Assembly (NCBI GenBank): GCA_963815135.1 | Contig: CAWFFO010000011.1 | Coordinates: 496,001-560,000 of the forward strand | Direction: 5' to 3' | Source: CAIWTU01 sp963815135 | Lineage (GTDB): Bacteria; Desulfobacterota; Desulfuromonadia; Geobacterales; Geobacteraceae | Length of the DNA: 64,000 nt | Shown: one piece after another, positions 45,891-53,826 of the stretch | Position numbering within the stretch: the first letter of the stretch is position 1 | Layout of the letters: each line of letters begins with the position of its first letter | Program-made: the position numbers and the translations under genes | Notes under the pieces: model-generated | Told to the model about the DNA's origin: nothing | The model's input: only the letters and a program-made list of their open reading frames with translations | The model's database searches: none

Positions 45891-45980
45891 TCCCCCTCTC
45901 CCTGGCCCTCTCCCCACAAGGGGAGAGGGAAAAAAAGCACCCCTCTTCGATGGGAGGGGTTGGGGGAGGGTGAAAGGAAT
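45891..45980. repeat. Double-hairpin CCCTCTCCCC/GGGGAGAGGG element
   Basis: CCCTCTCCCC (45906-45915) pairs perfectly with GGGGAGAGGG (45920-45929); next to it ACCCCTC (45939-45945) pairs with GAGGGGT (45954-45960). It separates rfbH from the epimerase gene in the middle of the operon. Related to elements at 17721 and 27402. Confidence 0.8.
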
Positions 45981-46001
45981 TGGTTAAATCAGTTAATTTT
46001 A

Positions 46002-47354
46002 TTATTGTTCCCCGCAAAATTTCCGAATGGAATCAATCACGAATTCGATCGCTTCCTTGCTCATCCCAGGATAGACGCCAGTCCAGAAAGTATTGTCTGC
46101 GATATAATCAGTATTCTCCAGGGTCCCGGAGACGCGGTAGCCTTGACCGTTTTCCCTCATTTCATCAAAACATGGATGCTTGATCATGTTACCGGCAAAA
46201 AGCATCCTGGTCTGGATGCCTAGACCTTCCAGATGAGCGATGATACTGTTTCTTTTGAAACCGGCGACTTCCCTTACGGTAAGGGGAAAACCGAACCAGG
46301 AAGGATCTGAATTTTCGGTCGGTTCCGGGAGAATGAACTTGTCCGACAAATCATCGAGACCTTTGCGCAACAGTTTCCAGTTTCTCTTTCTGGCATCCGT
46401 GAATGCTGGCAGTTTCTCCAGTTGTGCGCAGCCGATGGCGGCCTGCATGTCGGTAACTTTCATGTTGAAGCCGAAGTGGGAAAAGACATATTTGTGGTCG
46501 TAGCCCAACGGCAGTTCTCCGAATTGTCGAGTGAAACGGTCGTTGCATGTATTGTCGCTGCCCGGACTGCACCAGCAGTCGCGCCCCCAGTCCCGGAAGG
46601 ATTCGACTATTCGTTTCAAGGTGGAATCGCTGGTATAGACCGCGCCCCCTTCACCCATGGTTATATGGTGGGGGGGATAAAAACTCGATGTCCCCAGATG
46701 CCCGAACGATCCTGTATAACGCCATTCCCCGTCGATGAAATATCGTGAGCCCAACGAATCGCAGTTGTCTTCGATAAGCCACAGGTCGTATTTTTGACAA
46801 AAATTCCTTACTTTTTTTATATCGAATGGATTGCCCAGTGTGTGGGCAAGCATGACGGCCCTGGTCTTTTCGGAAAGGGCGTTCTTCAGTAGGCTGCAGT
46901 CGATATTATAACCGGGAAGTGATACGTCCACAAATACCGGTATGGCGCCGTATTGAACGATTGGCGTTACGGTGGTTGGAAAGCAGGCCGCAGCGGTTAT
47001 GACTTCATCGCCGCGTCTGATACGCCTGTCCCCCAGTTTCGGCGAAGTCAGGGCCATGAATGCCAGCAGGTTGGCCGATGAACCGGAATTCACCAGGGTG
47101 CAGTGGCCCACTCCCAGGTAGTCCGCCAGTTCACGCTCGAACCTGTCGGCGTAACGGCCGGAGGTCAACCAGAAATCCAGGGAAGAATCGATAAGAAGAG
47201 ATATTTCCTTCTCGTCAAAGACCCGGCCTCCGTACGGAATCCGGTCGCCGGGAGAATATTGCTTCGCGGGTGCATGCCGATGTTGATAATATGTTGTTGC
47301 GGCGGCTATTACCCGCTTCCGCAACTCTATTTCAGTTTCATCTTTTTCGGGCAT
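46002..47354 (-). CDS. rfbH: CDP-6-deoxy-4-keto-glucose 3-dehydrase (E1, RfbH), iron-sulfur PMP enzyme
   Basis: 450 residues, fold type I aminotransferase relative. It forms CDP-4-keto-3,6-dideoxyglucose with a partner reductase. The catalytic lysine is replaced by His in SSFYPPHHITMGEGGAV, the mark of E1, and the [2Fe-2S] ligands are seen in DCWCSPGSDNTCND. ATG 47354 (MPEKDETEIEL) is preferred since GAGG precedes it. The partner reductase E3 (RfbI/AscD) is not encoded in this window. Confidence 0.95.
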   Translation of the reverse strand: MPEKDETEIELRKRVIAAATTYYQHRHAPAKQYSPGDRIPYGGRVFDEKEISLLIDSSLDFWLTSGRYADRFERELADYLGVGHCTLVNSGSSANLLAFMALTSPKLGDRRIRRGDEVITAAACFPTTVTPIVQYGAIPVFVDVSLPGYNIDCSLLKNALSEKTRAVMLAHTLGNPFDIKKVRNFCQKYDLWLIEDNCDSLGSRYFIDGEWRYTGSFGHLGTSSFYPPHHITMGEGGAVYTSDSTLKRIVESFRDWGRDCWCSPGSDNTCNDRFTRQFGELPLGYDHKYVFSHFGFNMKVTDMQAAIGCAQLEKLPAFTDARKRNWKLLRKGLDDLSDKFILPEPTENSDPSWFGFPLTVREVAGFKRNSIIAHLEGLGIQTRMLFAGNMIKHPCFDEMRENGQGYRVSGTLENTDYIADNTFWTGVYPGMSKEAIEFVIDSIRKFCGEQ

Positions 47355-47417
47355 CCGTAACCTCAAAATAAAGAGAAGATTTCTGTAAACGATATAATAA
47401 CTAAAAATCAGTCTTTT

Positions 47418-47570
47418 GCAGGGATAAGGATGATAAAGGGGATGAAAATCCAAAACTTAAATTCTTGAAGTCTGAAAACCTCGAATTAAATCTAATGTTT
47501 TAATCCGGAGTGAAGGTTATGTTTTTGCAGTTATCCACTTCATCCCCTATATCCCTGTTAAATCCGGTAT
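47418..47570. repeat. Inverted pair of GGGATGAA/TTCATCCC repeats
   Basis: GCAGGGATAAGG...GGGGATGAAAATCC (47418-47451) and TTCATCCCCTATATCCCTG (47540-47558) are inverted arms of the family also seen at 8203 and 38133. They fill the gap between rfbG and rfbH. Confidence 0.6.
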
Positions 47571-47578
47571 TTGATTTT

Positions 47579-48652
47579 TCAAGTCTTACAGGTGTATTCC
47601 TCAATCTGCTCAAGGCACGCGTCCCGGACATCCTTGTTTTCCCTGTACGCCCGCGTCCAGTCGACAATGCTTTGGATGGATTTTTCCAGATCCCATTTAG
47701 GACGCCAGCCAAGCATTGCCTTTGCCTTCGAGCAATCCAGTTTCAGATATGATGCTTCATGGGGATGTTCGCATGAGTCGGTCTCGTATCCTGCATTTTC
47801 CCCCCATTTTTCACAGATTGTTTTCACGACCCACTCGACCGGTTTTGCACCCTGGTCATCGGGGCCGAAATTCCAACCTTCACCGTAGCCGGGTCCATAA
47901 AGAACAAGTTTTTCAGCCAGATACAGGTATCCACTTAACGGTTCCAGTACGTGTTGCCATGGCCTTACGGCATGGGGATTCCTTAGTCTGATTTTATCTC
48001 CGTTCAAGAGCGAGGTAACACAATCGGGAATAAGTCTGCCGGCAGACCAGTCGCCACCACCAATGACATTTCCGGCCCTTGCGGATGCAATGGCTACACC
48101 GTGATCGGAATAATCATCAGGATTGAAGAAAGAACAACGGTATGCTTTCGTCACCAACTCAGAGCATGCTTTGCTGCTTGAATAGGGATCGTACCCACCC
48201 AAAGCTTCGTCTTCACGATAACCCCAAACCCAGTCCCTGTTTTCATAGCATTTATCCGTTGTCACATTAATCACGGCTTTAACGCTTTTACAGCTGCGTG
48301 CAGCCTCCAGCACATTAATTGTACCCATGACATTGGTCTCATAGGTCAACGCCGGATACTTGTAAGAGTCAAGTACCAGAGGTTGCGCCGCCATATGGAT
48401 CACTATTTCCGGTTTTGCTGATTTTACAGCATCCAGCAAAGAAGACGCATTGCGCACATCGGAGATTACTGATTTCACAGTTGCATCAATCCGGCACAGG
48501 GCAAAAAGGTTCGGATCTCTCGGGGGCTTCAGCGAATAACCCGTCACTTCCGCTCCCAGCCGGTGAAGCCAGAGGCAAAGCCATGAGCCTTTGAAACCGG
48601 TATGACCGGTGATGAATACCTTACGATTTTTCCAGAACCCGGGATCTATCAC
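47579..48652 (-). CDS. rfbG: CDP-glucose 4,6-dehydratase
   Basis: 357 residues, extended SDR. VFITGHTGFKGSWL NAD motif, the ADAPxxxx-like VINVTTDKCYEN segment with the Asp, catalytic YDPYSSSKACSE (Tyr-x-x-x-Lys), and the RAGNVIGGGDWSAGRLIPD segment typical of RfbG. It converts CDP-glucose to CDP-4-keto-6-deoxyglucose, the substrate of RfbH. It follows rfbF by 13 bp. Confidence 0.95.
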   Translation of the reverse strand: MIDPGFWKNRKVFITGHTGFKGSWLCLWLHRLGAEVTGYSLKPPRDPNLFALCRIDATVKSVISDVRNASSLLDAVKSAKPEIVIHMAAQPLVLDSYKYPALTYETNVMGTINVLEAARSCKSVKAVINVTTDKCYENRDWVWGYREDEALGGYDPYSSSKACSELVTKAYRCSFFNPDDYSDHGVAIASARAGNVIGGGDWSAGRLIPDCVTSLLNGDKIRLRNPHAVRPWQHVLEPLSGYLYLAEKLVLYGPGYGEGWNFGPDDQGAKPVEWVVKTICEKWGENAGYETDSCEHPHEASYLKLDCSKAKAMLGWRPKWDLEKSIQSIVDWTRAYRENKDVRDACLEQIEEYTCKT

Positions 48653-48665
48653 TAATATTCCTTTT

Positions 48666-49445
48666 TTATTTATCCCATATTTTCCAAGGCGCCCGGCCCG
48701 AACTCCACAGTGCTTCGAGCTGGTTTTTGTCCCTCAGCGAATCCATCGGCTGCCAGAAACCGTAGTGCCTGTAAGCCAGCAGTTCTCCGTCCTTGGCAAG
48801 ATTTTCCAATGGTTGTTTTTCAAACAATATGTCATCACTTGCGATGTAATCGATAGCCTCCGGCTGCAGGACAAAAAAACCGGCGTTTATCCAGCCCCCA
48901 TCACCTTTTGGTTTTTCCTGGAATCCGGTTACTCGATTGTCCCCGCCCATGTCCAGCGAGCCGAACCTGCCTGACGGCTGGGTCGAGGTGATAGTTGCAA
49001 TTTTGCCGTGAGATTTATGAAAATCGACCAGCTCACGGATGTCCACGTTTCCAACGCCGTCTCCGTAGGTGAGCATGAACGGTTCGTCGCCAATATATGA
49101 CCGGATCCGCTTGATGCGGCCCCCGGTCATTGTTTCCAGGCCCGTATCGGCGAGGGTCACCCGCCAGGGTTCCGCGTGGTGGTTGTGAATCACGGTTTCT
49201 CCGCCGTTTCTGAAGTCAAAAGTTATATCTGACTCATGAAGAAAATAGTGGGCGAAGTATTCTTTTATGTAATATCCCTTGTAACCGAGGCAAATAATGA
49301 AATCATTAAAGCCGAAGTGGGAATATATTTTCATGATATGCCACATGATCGGACGTTCGCCGATTTCTATCATGGGCTTGGGTTTTAGATGGGATTCTTC
49401 GCTAATCCTGGTTCCGAATCCACCAGCAAGAATGACAACCTTCAT
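48666..49445 (-). CDS. rfbF: Glucose-1-phosphate cytidylyltransferase
   Basis: 259 residues of the nucleotidyltransferase family: VVILAGGFGTRISEESHLKPKPM, YGDGVGNVDI, and the NAGFFVLQP motif. It makes CDP-glucose from glucose-1-phosphate and CTP, the first committed step towards 3,6-dideoxyhexoses. It is the first gene of the minus-strand operon; the promoter at 49476-49503 reads into it. Confidence 0.95.
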   Translation of the reverse strand: MKVVILAGGFGTRISEESHLKPKPMIEIGERPIMWHIMKIYSHFGFNDFIICLGYKGYYIKEYFAHYFLHESDITFDFRNGGETVIHNHHAEPWRVTLADTGLETMTGGRIKRIRSYIGDEPFMLTYGDGVGNVDIRELVDFHKSHGKIATITSTQPSGRFGSLDMGGDNRVTGFQEKPKGDGGWINAGFFVLQPEAIDYIASDDILFEKQPLENLAKDGELLAYRHYGFWQPMDSLRDKNQLEALWSSGRAPWKIWDK

Positions 49446-49475
49446 GTAGCTCCTCTGAAATAACTTTTGCGTAGT

Positions 49476-49503
49476 ATTATAACTAAAAATTTGTGTCTGT
49501 CAG
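49476..49503 (-). promoter_or_regulatory. Sigma-70 promoter of the rfbF operon
   Basis: On the minus strand CTGACA (49503-49498), 16-bp spacer, TATAAT (49481-49476), about 30 bp before the rfbF start. Confidence 0.7.
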
Positions 49504-49542
49504 CATGCCAGGGGTTGCGAATTGAAATATGAGAGGTAATAT

Positions 49543-49608
49543 ATGAAGTACTCGAAAAAATGGGTTGTACAACTGAATGGTAAATGGCAGAAACTGGTAT
49601 TCTTGTGA
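49543..49608 (+). CDS. Candidate 21-residue small protein
   Basis: ATG 49543 preceded by GAGAGG at good spacing opens a complete 21-codon frame reading MKYSKKWVVQLNGKW... and ending with TGA 49606-49608. Very basic with three tryptophan/aromatic positions. It lies in the 345-bp divergent gap between rfbF and the membrane protein gene; the rest of the gap shows only promoter-like AT sequence (TATAAT near 49658). It may be a leader peptide or chance. Confidence 0.3.
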   Translation: MKYSKKWVVQLNGKWQKLVFL

Positions 49609-49790
49609 GAATATAAGGTGTTAATCTAATTAAAAATTGATGGTATAGATAGCTGATTATAATATCCGGTTATCCCTTTATAAAAGGTTTACCGGTGAAA
49701 AAAATTTAGGGATTGTCGGGAAAATAATCTTTTCGGGCGTTTTTGCCTGGAACAATATTTACTGACAAGCTCTCAAGAAAGATTGTGTCC

Positions 49791-51362
49791 ATGACCCATA
49801 CCCGCAAGATTTCCTATTTTCTCCTTCCATCAATTGCCGACGTGATATTCCTGGCAATTTTTCTTTGTCTTACCTTTTCCATAGGAAACGGACTGCTGGG
49901 CGATACCGATACCGGCTACCATATCCGTGCCGGTGAATACATCCTCGCTACCCATACGGTTCCGCACTACGATATTTTTTCCTACATTTCACCTCCAATG
50001 CCCTGGACGGCCCACGAATGGCTTGCCGAGGTTATCATGGGATTTCTTCACAGGAGCTTCGGACTGACAGGGGTGGTGATATTTTTTGCCTTTCTGCTTG
50101 CCGGTACCTATTATTTTCTGTTCAGGATGCTGCGGACCGATAAAGGCAACATACTTGTCGCTGTTCTCATTGCCCTGCTGGTAGTTGCCTCGTCCATGCT
50201 CCACTGGCATGCGAGGCCGCACATTTTTTCTCTTGTCCTGCTCCTGGGCTGGTATTACATCCTTGAAGCATTCCAAAGTGACAGGAAAAACTACCTGTTC
50301 CTTCTGCCGCTGCTGATGCTTTTCTGGGTGAACCTGCACGGCGGGTTTATTACCGGTTTAGTCATGCTGGGTATTTATTTCATCGGTAACCTTGTGCGCT
50401 GCCGCAATGCAGGCGAAAGGAAAGGGGCGGTTCGTAAAATGAAGCTGTTCGCGATTGTGATGATCGTGAGCCTGGCAGCATGCCTTTTGAATCCGTTCGG
50501 CTACCATATCCTTCTTTTCCCCTTTAATCTTGTGGGAAACAGGTATCTGATGGACCACGTCCAGGAATTCCTGTCCCCCAATTTCCATGAACCTATGCCG
50601 TTCAAATATCTGTTGCTGCTCCTGATTGCCTTCATCGGTGTATCATCCAGGAAGCTGAACGCCATAGAGCTTCTGCTCATATTGTTTTTTCTCAATATGT
50701 GCCTGTTTTCCGTCAGGTATATACCGCTTTTCGCCATCATCGTCGCTCCTGTTATGGTGAGGTATGGTGACCGTCTGCTGGAAAGATTAAAGGGGTGGCC
50801 GAAAAAGTTCCTGGAAACCAGGGGAGACCGCTTTGCCTCGGTTGACTCGGTGTCAAGAGGGCATCTGTGGCCGGTAGCCGGCCTTGTGGTGGTTGTGGGC
50901 CTTGCCGCGAACGGGCAGCTGGTACGAAAGTTCGACCCGAAGCAGAGACCGGCGGCGGCTGTGGAGTTCCTGAAAAAGGAGCCTATAAAGGGTAACATGT
51001 TCAACAACGACCAGTTTGGCAGCTATATCATTTACTCTGCCTGGCCGCAATACAGGGTCTTTTTCGACGGCAGGTCGGACATGTACGGCGTGAAAAGGAT
51101 GAAGGAGTATTTCAAGGTAATGAGTTTTCAGCCCGGCTGGGAGAAAATCATTGACAAATACCGGATCGGTTGGATCATTTACAACGCCGACTCCGAGCTT
51201 TGCCGGTATCTGCTTGAAAGACCGGACTGGAAGCTGATCTATGCAGACAGAGTGGCTGATATCTTCGTGAAAAACACCCCGGAATACCAGTACCTGATAG
51301 ATAGATACAAAGATGTGAAACCGCTTCCGCCCGAGAAAGACAAGAAGGACGAGGCGGAGTGA
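49791..51362 (+). CDS. Polytopic membrane protein of unknown function
   Basis: 523 residues with about ten hydrophobic segments, first loop LGDTDTGYHIRAGEYIL and PWTAHEWLAEVIMG, then a His-rich cytoplasmic/periplasmic MLHWHARPHIFSL motif and WVNLHGGF. The C-terminal 150 residues are soluble and contain NNDQFGSYIIYSAWPQYRVFFDGR. This pattern is common in glycan-related membrane proteins of deltaproteobacteria, but I know no assigned function. The start is ATG 49791; an upstream TTG at 49743 lacks a ribosome site. A terminator follows at 51454. Confidence 0.6.
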   Translation: MTHTRKISYFLLPSIADVIFLAIFLCLTFSIGNGLLGDTDTGYHIRAGEYILATHTVPHYDIFSYISPPMPWTAHEWLAEVIMGFLHRSFGLTGVVIFFAFLLAGTYYFLFRMLRTDKGNILVAVLIALLVVASSMLHWHARPHIFSLVLLLGWYYILEAFQSDRKNYLFLLPLLMLFWVNLHGGFITGLVMLGIYFIGNLVRCRNAGERKGAVRKMKLFAIVMIVSLAACLLNPFGYHILLFPFNLVGNRYLMDHVQEFLSPNFHEPMPFKYLLLLLIAFIGVSSRKLNAIELLLILFFLNMCLFSVRYIPLFAIIVAPVMVRYGDRLLERLKGWPKKFLETRGDRFASVDSVSRGHLWPVAGLVVVVGLAANGQLVRKFDPKQRPAAAVEFLKKEPIKGNMFNNDQFGSYIIYSAWPQYRVFFDGRSDMYGVKRMKEYFKVMSFQPGWEKIIDKYRIGWIIYNADSELCRYLLERPDWKLIYADRVADIFVKNTPEYQYLIDRYKDVKPLPPEKDKKDEAE

Positions 51363-51453
51363 AAAAACCCTTTTGCGTGGGCATCGAAGTTCAGTCCTGA
51401 CGATCGTGAAGTAATCAAAAAATAACAAGCAGGTCGCATTGAAAATACTTGAA

Positions 51454-51490
51454 AATGTGATATGAATTTTTCATATCACATTTTTTTTAT
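51454..51490 (+). terminator. Rho-independent terminator, 13-bp perfect stem
   Basis: AATGTGATATGAA (51454-51466) pairs with TTCATATCACATT (51470-51482) around TTT, followed by a T run. It may work in both directions. Confidence 0.9.
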
Positions 51491-51605
51491 TTCATTATTT
51501 GAGTAAGTCGTGTTGTGAAAAAAGAGCATATGTCATAAGAATCTAATCTTGTTTATAACAACGATATCAGATTTGCTGGCCACTTGATAAAAGGGGGTAA
51601 TATTA

Positions 51606-51794
51606 ATGCTTAATTATTTTAGGCAAACTTATGTAGGCGTTCTCAATGTTGTTAAAAGTGAAAAAGGACAAACTCTTGTCGAATATGCTTTACTTCTGAT
51701 CCTTATTGCTGTCGTAGTAGTTCTTATTGTCAAAGGCATAGGGCTGACCACTAATAATTCGTACTCCAAGGTAAACAGTGCATTGCAGGGTTAA
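51606..51794 (+). CDS. flp: Flp/Fap-type pilin, copy 3, distant from the main locus
   Basis: 62 residues: MLNYFRQTYVGVLNVVK leader, SEKG|QTLVEYALLL cleavage site, one helix, and the conserved end NNSYSKVNSAL. It resembles copy 2 (20405-20596) more than copy 1. A strong ribosome site (GGGGG) lies upstream. No sigma-54 promoter or TGTAAA repeat is visible before it, so its control may differ from copy 1. Confidence 0.92.
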   Translation: MLNYFRQTYVGVLNVVKSEKGQTLVEYALLLILIAVVVVLIVKGIGLTTNNSYSKVNSALQG

Positions 51795-51989
51795 TTAGAA
51801 TTGTTGTTAAATAGACAATAACTTGACTGCCGATGATTTCCGGTAATAATTAAGTCGGTGTCACGGCATATATCGGAGATTTTCTGCTGACTGCGAGGAC
51901 ATTCGTAAAATGTCCGTGTATGTACCGGTATCCGGCCAATAACTGCAATTACCTTAGATTCAAGGGATCGGCAAGAAGTCTGAAAGGCT

Positions 51990-53621
51990 ATGAATAATTA
52001 TATCTGGTTACTGGATAAAAAAAAGGATTCGACTTTTGCATGGCCATTCATCATGTCTCTTGGGCTTCATTTGCTGATCTTTGCGGTGCTGGTCATAAAG
52101 CCTGTCTATCCGCAAACGGGAGATACGGAACGACTGGACAGTATCTGGCTCTATTTCAATGCGCAATCGCCGGGACAGGCCGCGCCGCCGGCTATGGAAA
52201 TTGCTTCTGAGGCTGAAAAAAAACCTGTTGCAGTCCGTAAAACGGATGAGTTCCCGAAACCTGAAAAACAGGTGAGTAAGTCAGCTCCAACGCCGGACCG
52301 GATTCCACCACGGGAAGATGTAGAGGAACAGCCTCCTGCGGTCGAGGAAACCGTAAAGGAAGCTGAACCTGTGACCGAACTCGTGGTTGCAAAAGAAGAC
52401 AAGAAAAAGCCTGATCCCCCGAAAATAGAGGCTTCGAAAAAGCTCGAGTCTCTGCCGCTGATGAAAAAGGAACCGGTAAATGAACCGGTGGTGAAAGCAG
52501 ACCCTCGGGAGAACAGCGAAATTAAGTCCCTTGTGGCCAGAGAAATTAAAAAAGAACAGGCAGCGGCGCTGAATCAGGTTCCGGAGTCTGTTGAAGAAAA
52601 GGTTGCGGAAAATATATTTCCCAATTTTTCAGAAGCGGTGAAAAAAAGCACTGCCATCCCGCAAAAAGATTCCGTGAAAGCCGCTCAGATTGGCCAATCG
52701 GTTGATGTGCGGCCATTCAAGCCAGTCCCGCCCACTGAAACAAAAGGTTTGCAGGCTGCAGTGACCAAGGTGTCCAATACCGTAAGTCCGGCTCGTGTTG
52801 CGGAAGCTCTCCCTGTGAAAAACAGCGGGGTACAATCCGGCAAGCCTTCTGTTGCTGCCGTGGAAAGTAAAGAGAATAACAAAACTCACCATGGTGTAAT
52901 TAACGACAAGCCCGACCTGAAAGAAATATTTTCCGGTTTTGGCACGGAAAAGCTGGTGGAAAAGGTCAGGATGACCGGGATAAATACAGAGGCGCCGGTT
53001 CACGTTGCTAACGTGTCTGGAGGAGATAACAGCGGTAAAATTGCGCATCCATTGACAACAACCGCGGCAACACCGGAAAACAATACAGGCACCGGCAAAA
53101 CCGCGGAAATGAAGAAACCCGGACTGCCGGAAAAAGCGGAAGCTGTTACTTTACCGCGGTTGACGGGCGATTTGAAACTGGAGTTTACGGGAACTGATGA
53201 TTTGAAGGTTACCTTTGCTTTCAGGGAGTATCTCAAGAACCGGAGAAGCAGGCCGATGTCCGCAGCGGAAGCAAGTCGCTTCAATTATATAACACCGAGG
53301 ATTGCCAGGCCGAAAGAGAATCTTCTCGAAGCAGTGCTGGGTACGACCGGAGAGGGTATCTACGATATCTTTGTCACTCCGGCCAACGGGAAACCTGCAT
53401 CAGGCGCTTTCCTGGTCAGGATTTATGAAAATAGCAACAGGTCGAAAACCAAATCCCTCGGAAGCAGGAGTATTAAGGACAGGACTGATATTGCCCGTAT
53501 TCTTATGCCGGAAGGGATATTCTGGGATGATAATAATTATTTCACCGGCAACCTGGAGGACTCGGACAGTATCACTAAATTCAATACGGACACCGGGCTG
53601 ATTTGGAAGGAGTACAAATGA
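51990..53621 (+). CDS. TonB-like, proline/lysine/glutamate-rich periplasm-spanning protein
   Basis: 543 residues: one N-terminal anchor helix (IMSLGLHLLIFAVLVIKP, about residues 21-38), then about 370 low-complexity residues rich in Pro, Lys, Glu and Ala, and a C-terminal domain (~395-543) containing FAFREYLKNRRSRPMSAAEA and a beta-rich tail. The layout matches TonB/TolA-like spanners, but the end is not a recognised TonB domain. It lies between a pilin gene and an AAA ATPase gene. Possibly it links the inner-membrane machine to an outer-membrane part. Confidence 0.6.
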   Translation: MNNYIWLLDKKKDSTFAWPFIMSLGLHLLIFAVLVIKPVYPQTGDTERLDSIWLYFNAQSPGQAAPPAMEIASEAEKKPVAVRKTDEFPKPEKQVSKSAPTPDRIPPREDVEEQPPAVEETVKEAEPVTELVVAKEDKKKPDPPKIEASKKLESLPLMKKEPVNEPVVKADPRENSEIKSLVAREIKKEQAAALNQVPESVEEKVAENIFPNFSEAVKKSTAIPQKDSVKAAQIGQSVDVRPFKPVPPTETKGLQAAVTKVSNTVSPARVAEALPVKNSGVQSGKPSVAAVESKENNKTHHGVINDKPDLKEIFSGFGTEKLVEKVRMTGINTEAPVHVANVSGGDNSGKIAHPLTTTAATPENNTGTGKTAEMKKPGLPEKAEAVTLPRLTGDLKLEFTGTDDLKVTFAFREYLKNRRSRPMSAAEASRFNYITPRIARPKENLLEAVLGTTGEGIYDIFVTPANGKPASGAFLVRIYENSNRSKTKSLGSRSIKDRTDIARILMPEGIFWDDNNYFTGNLEDSDSITKFNTDTGLIWKEYK

Positions 53622-53755
53622 TGGTGTTGGTACTTCTTCACTGCTCATCCTCTTCTGCAATTTAAAGCGTACTGTCGCTGTTTTTCCTGTAGGCTTGATT
53701 GCTTTGTCTCAGGTGATAAACTTTCTTCAAATAGTATACGTCATGATGAAATGAT

Positions 53756-53767
53756 CGTATGCATACG
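53756..53767. promoter_or_regulatory. Perfect palindrome CGTATGCATACG
   Basis: A 12-bp palindrome about 60 bp before the AAA ATPase gene; a candidate operator. Confidence 0.3.
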
Positions 53768-53826
53768 AAGGTTGCATTCAATTTTGAATCGGTAAAATAA
53801 CGGCATGAAAGTGGGGAGAGGCTTTA

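Noticed and set aside
51540..51605. A sigma-54 promoter for the third pilin (TGGCCACTTGAT)
   Set aside because: The GC of the -12 box is absent at the required 10-bp distance and there are no TGTAAA repeats nearby.
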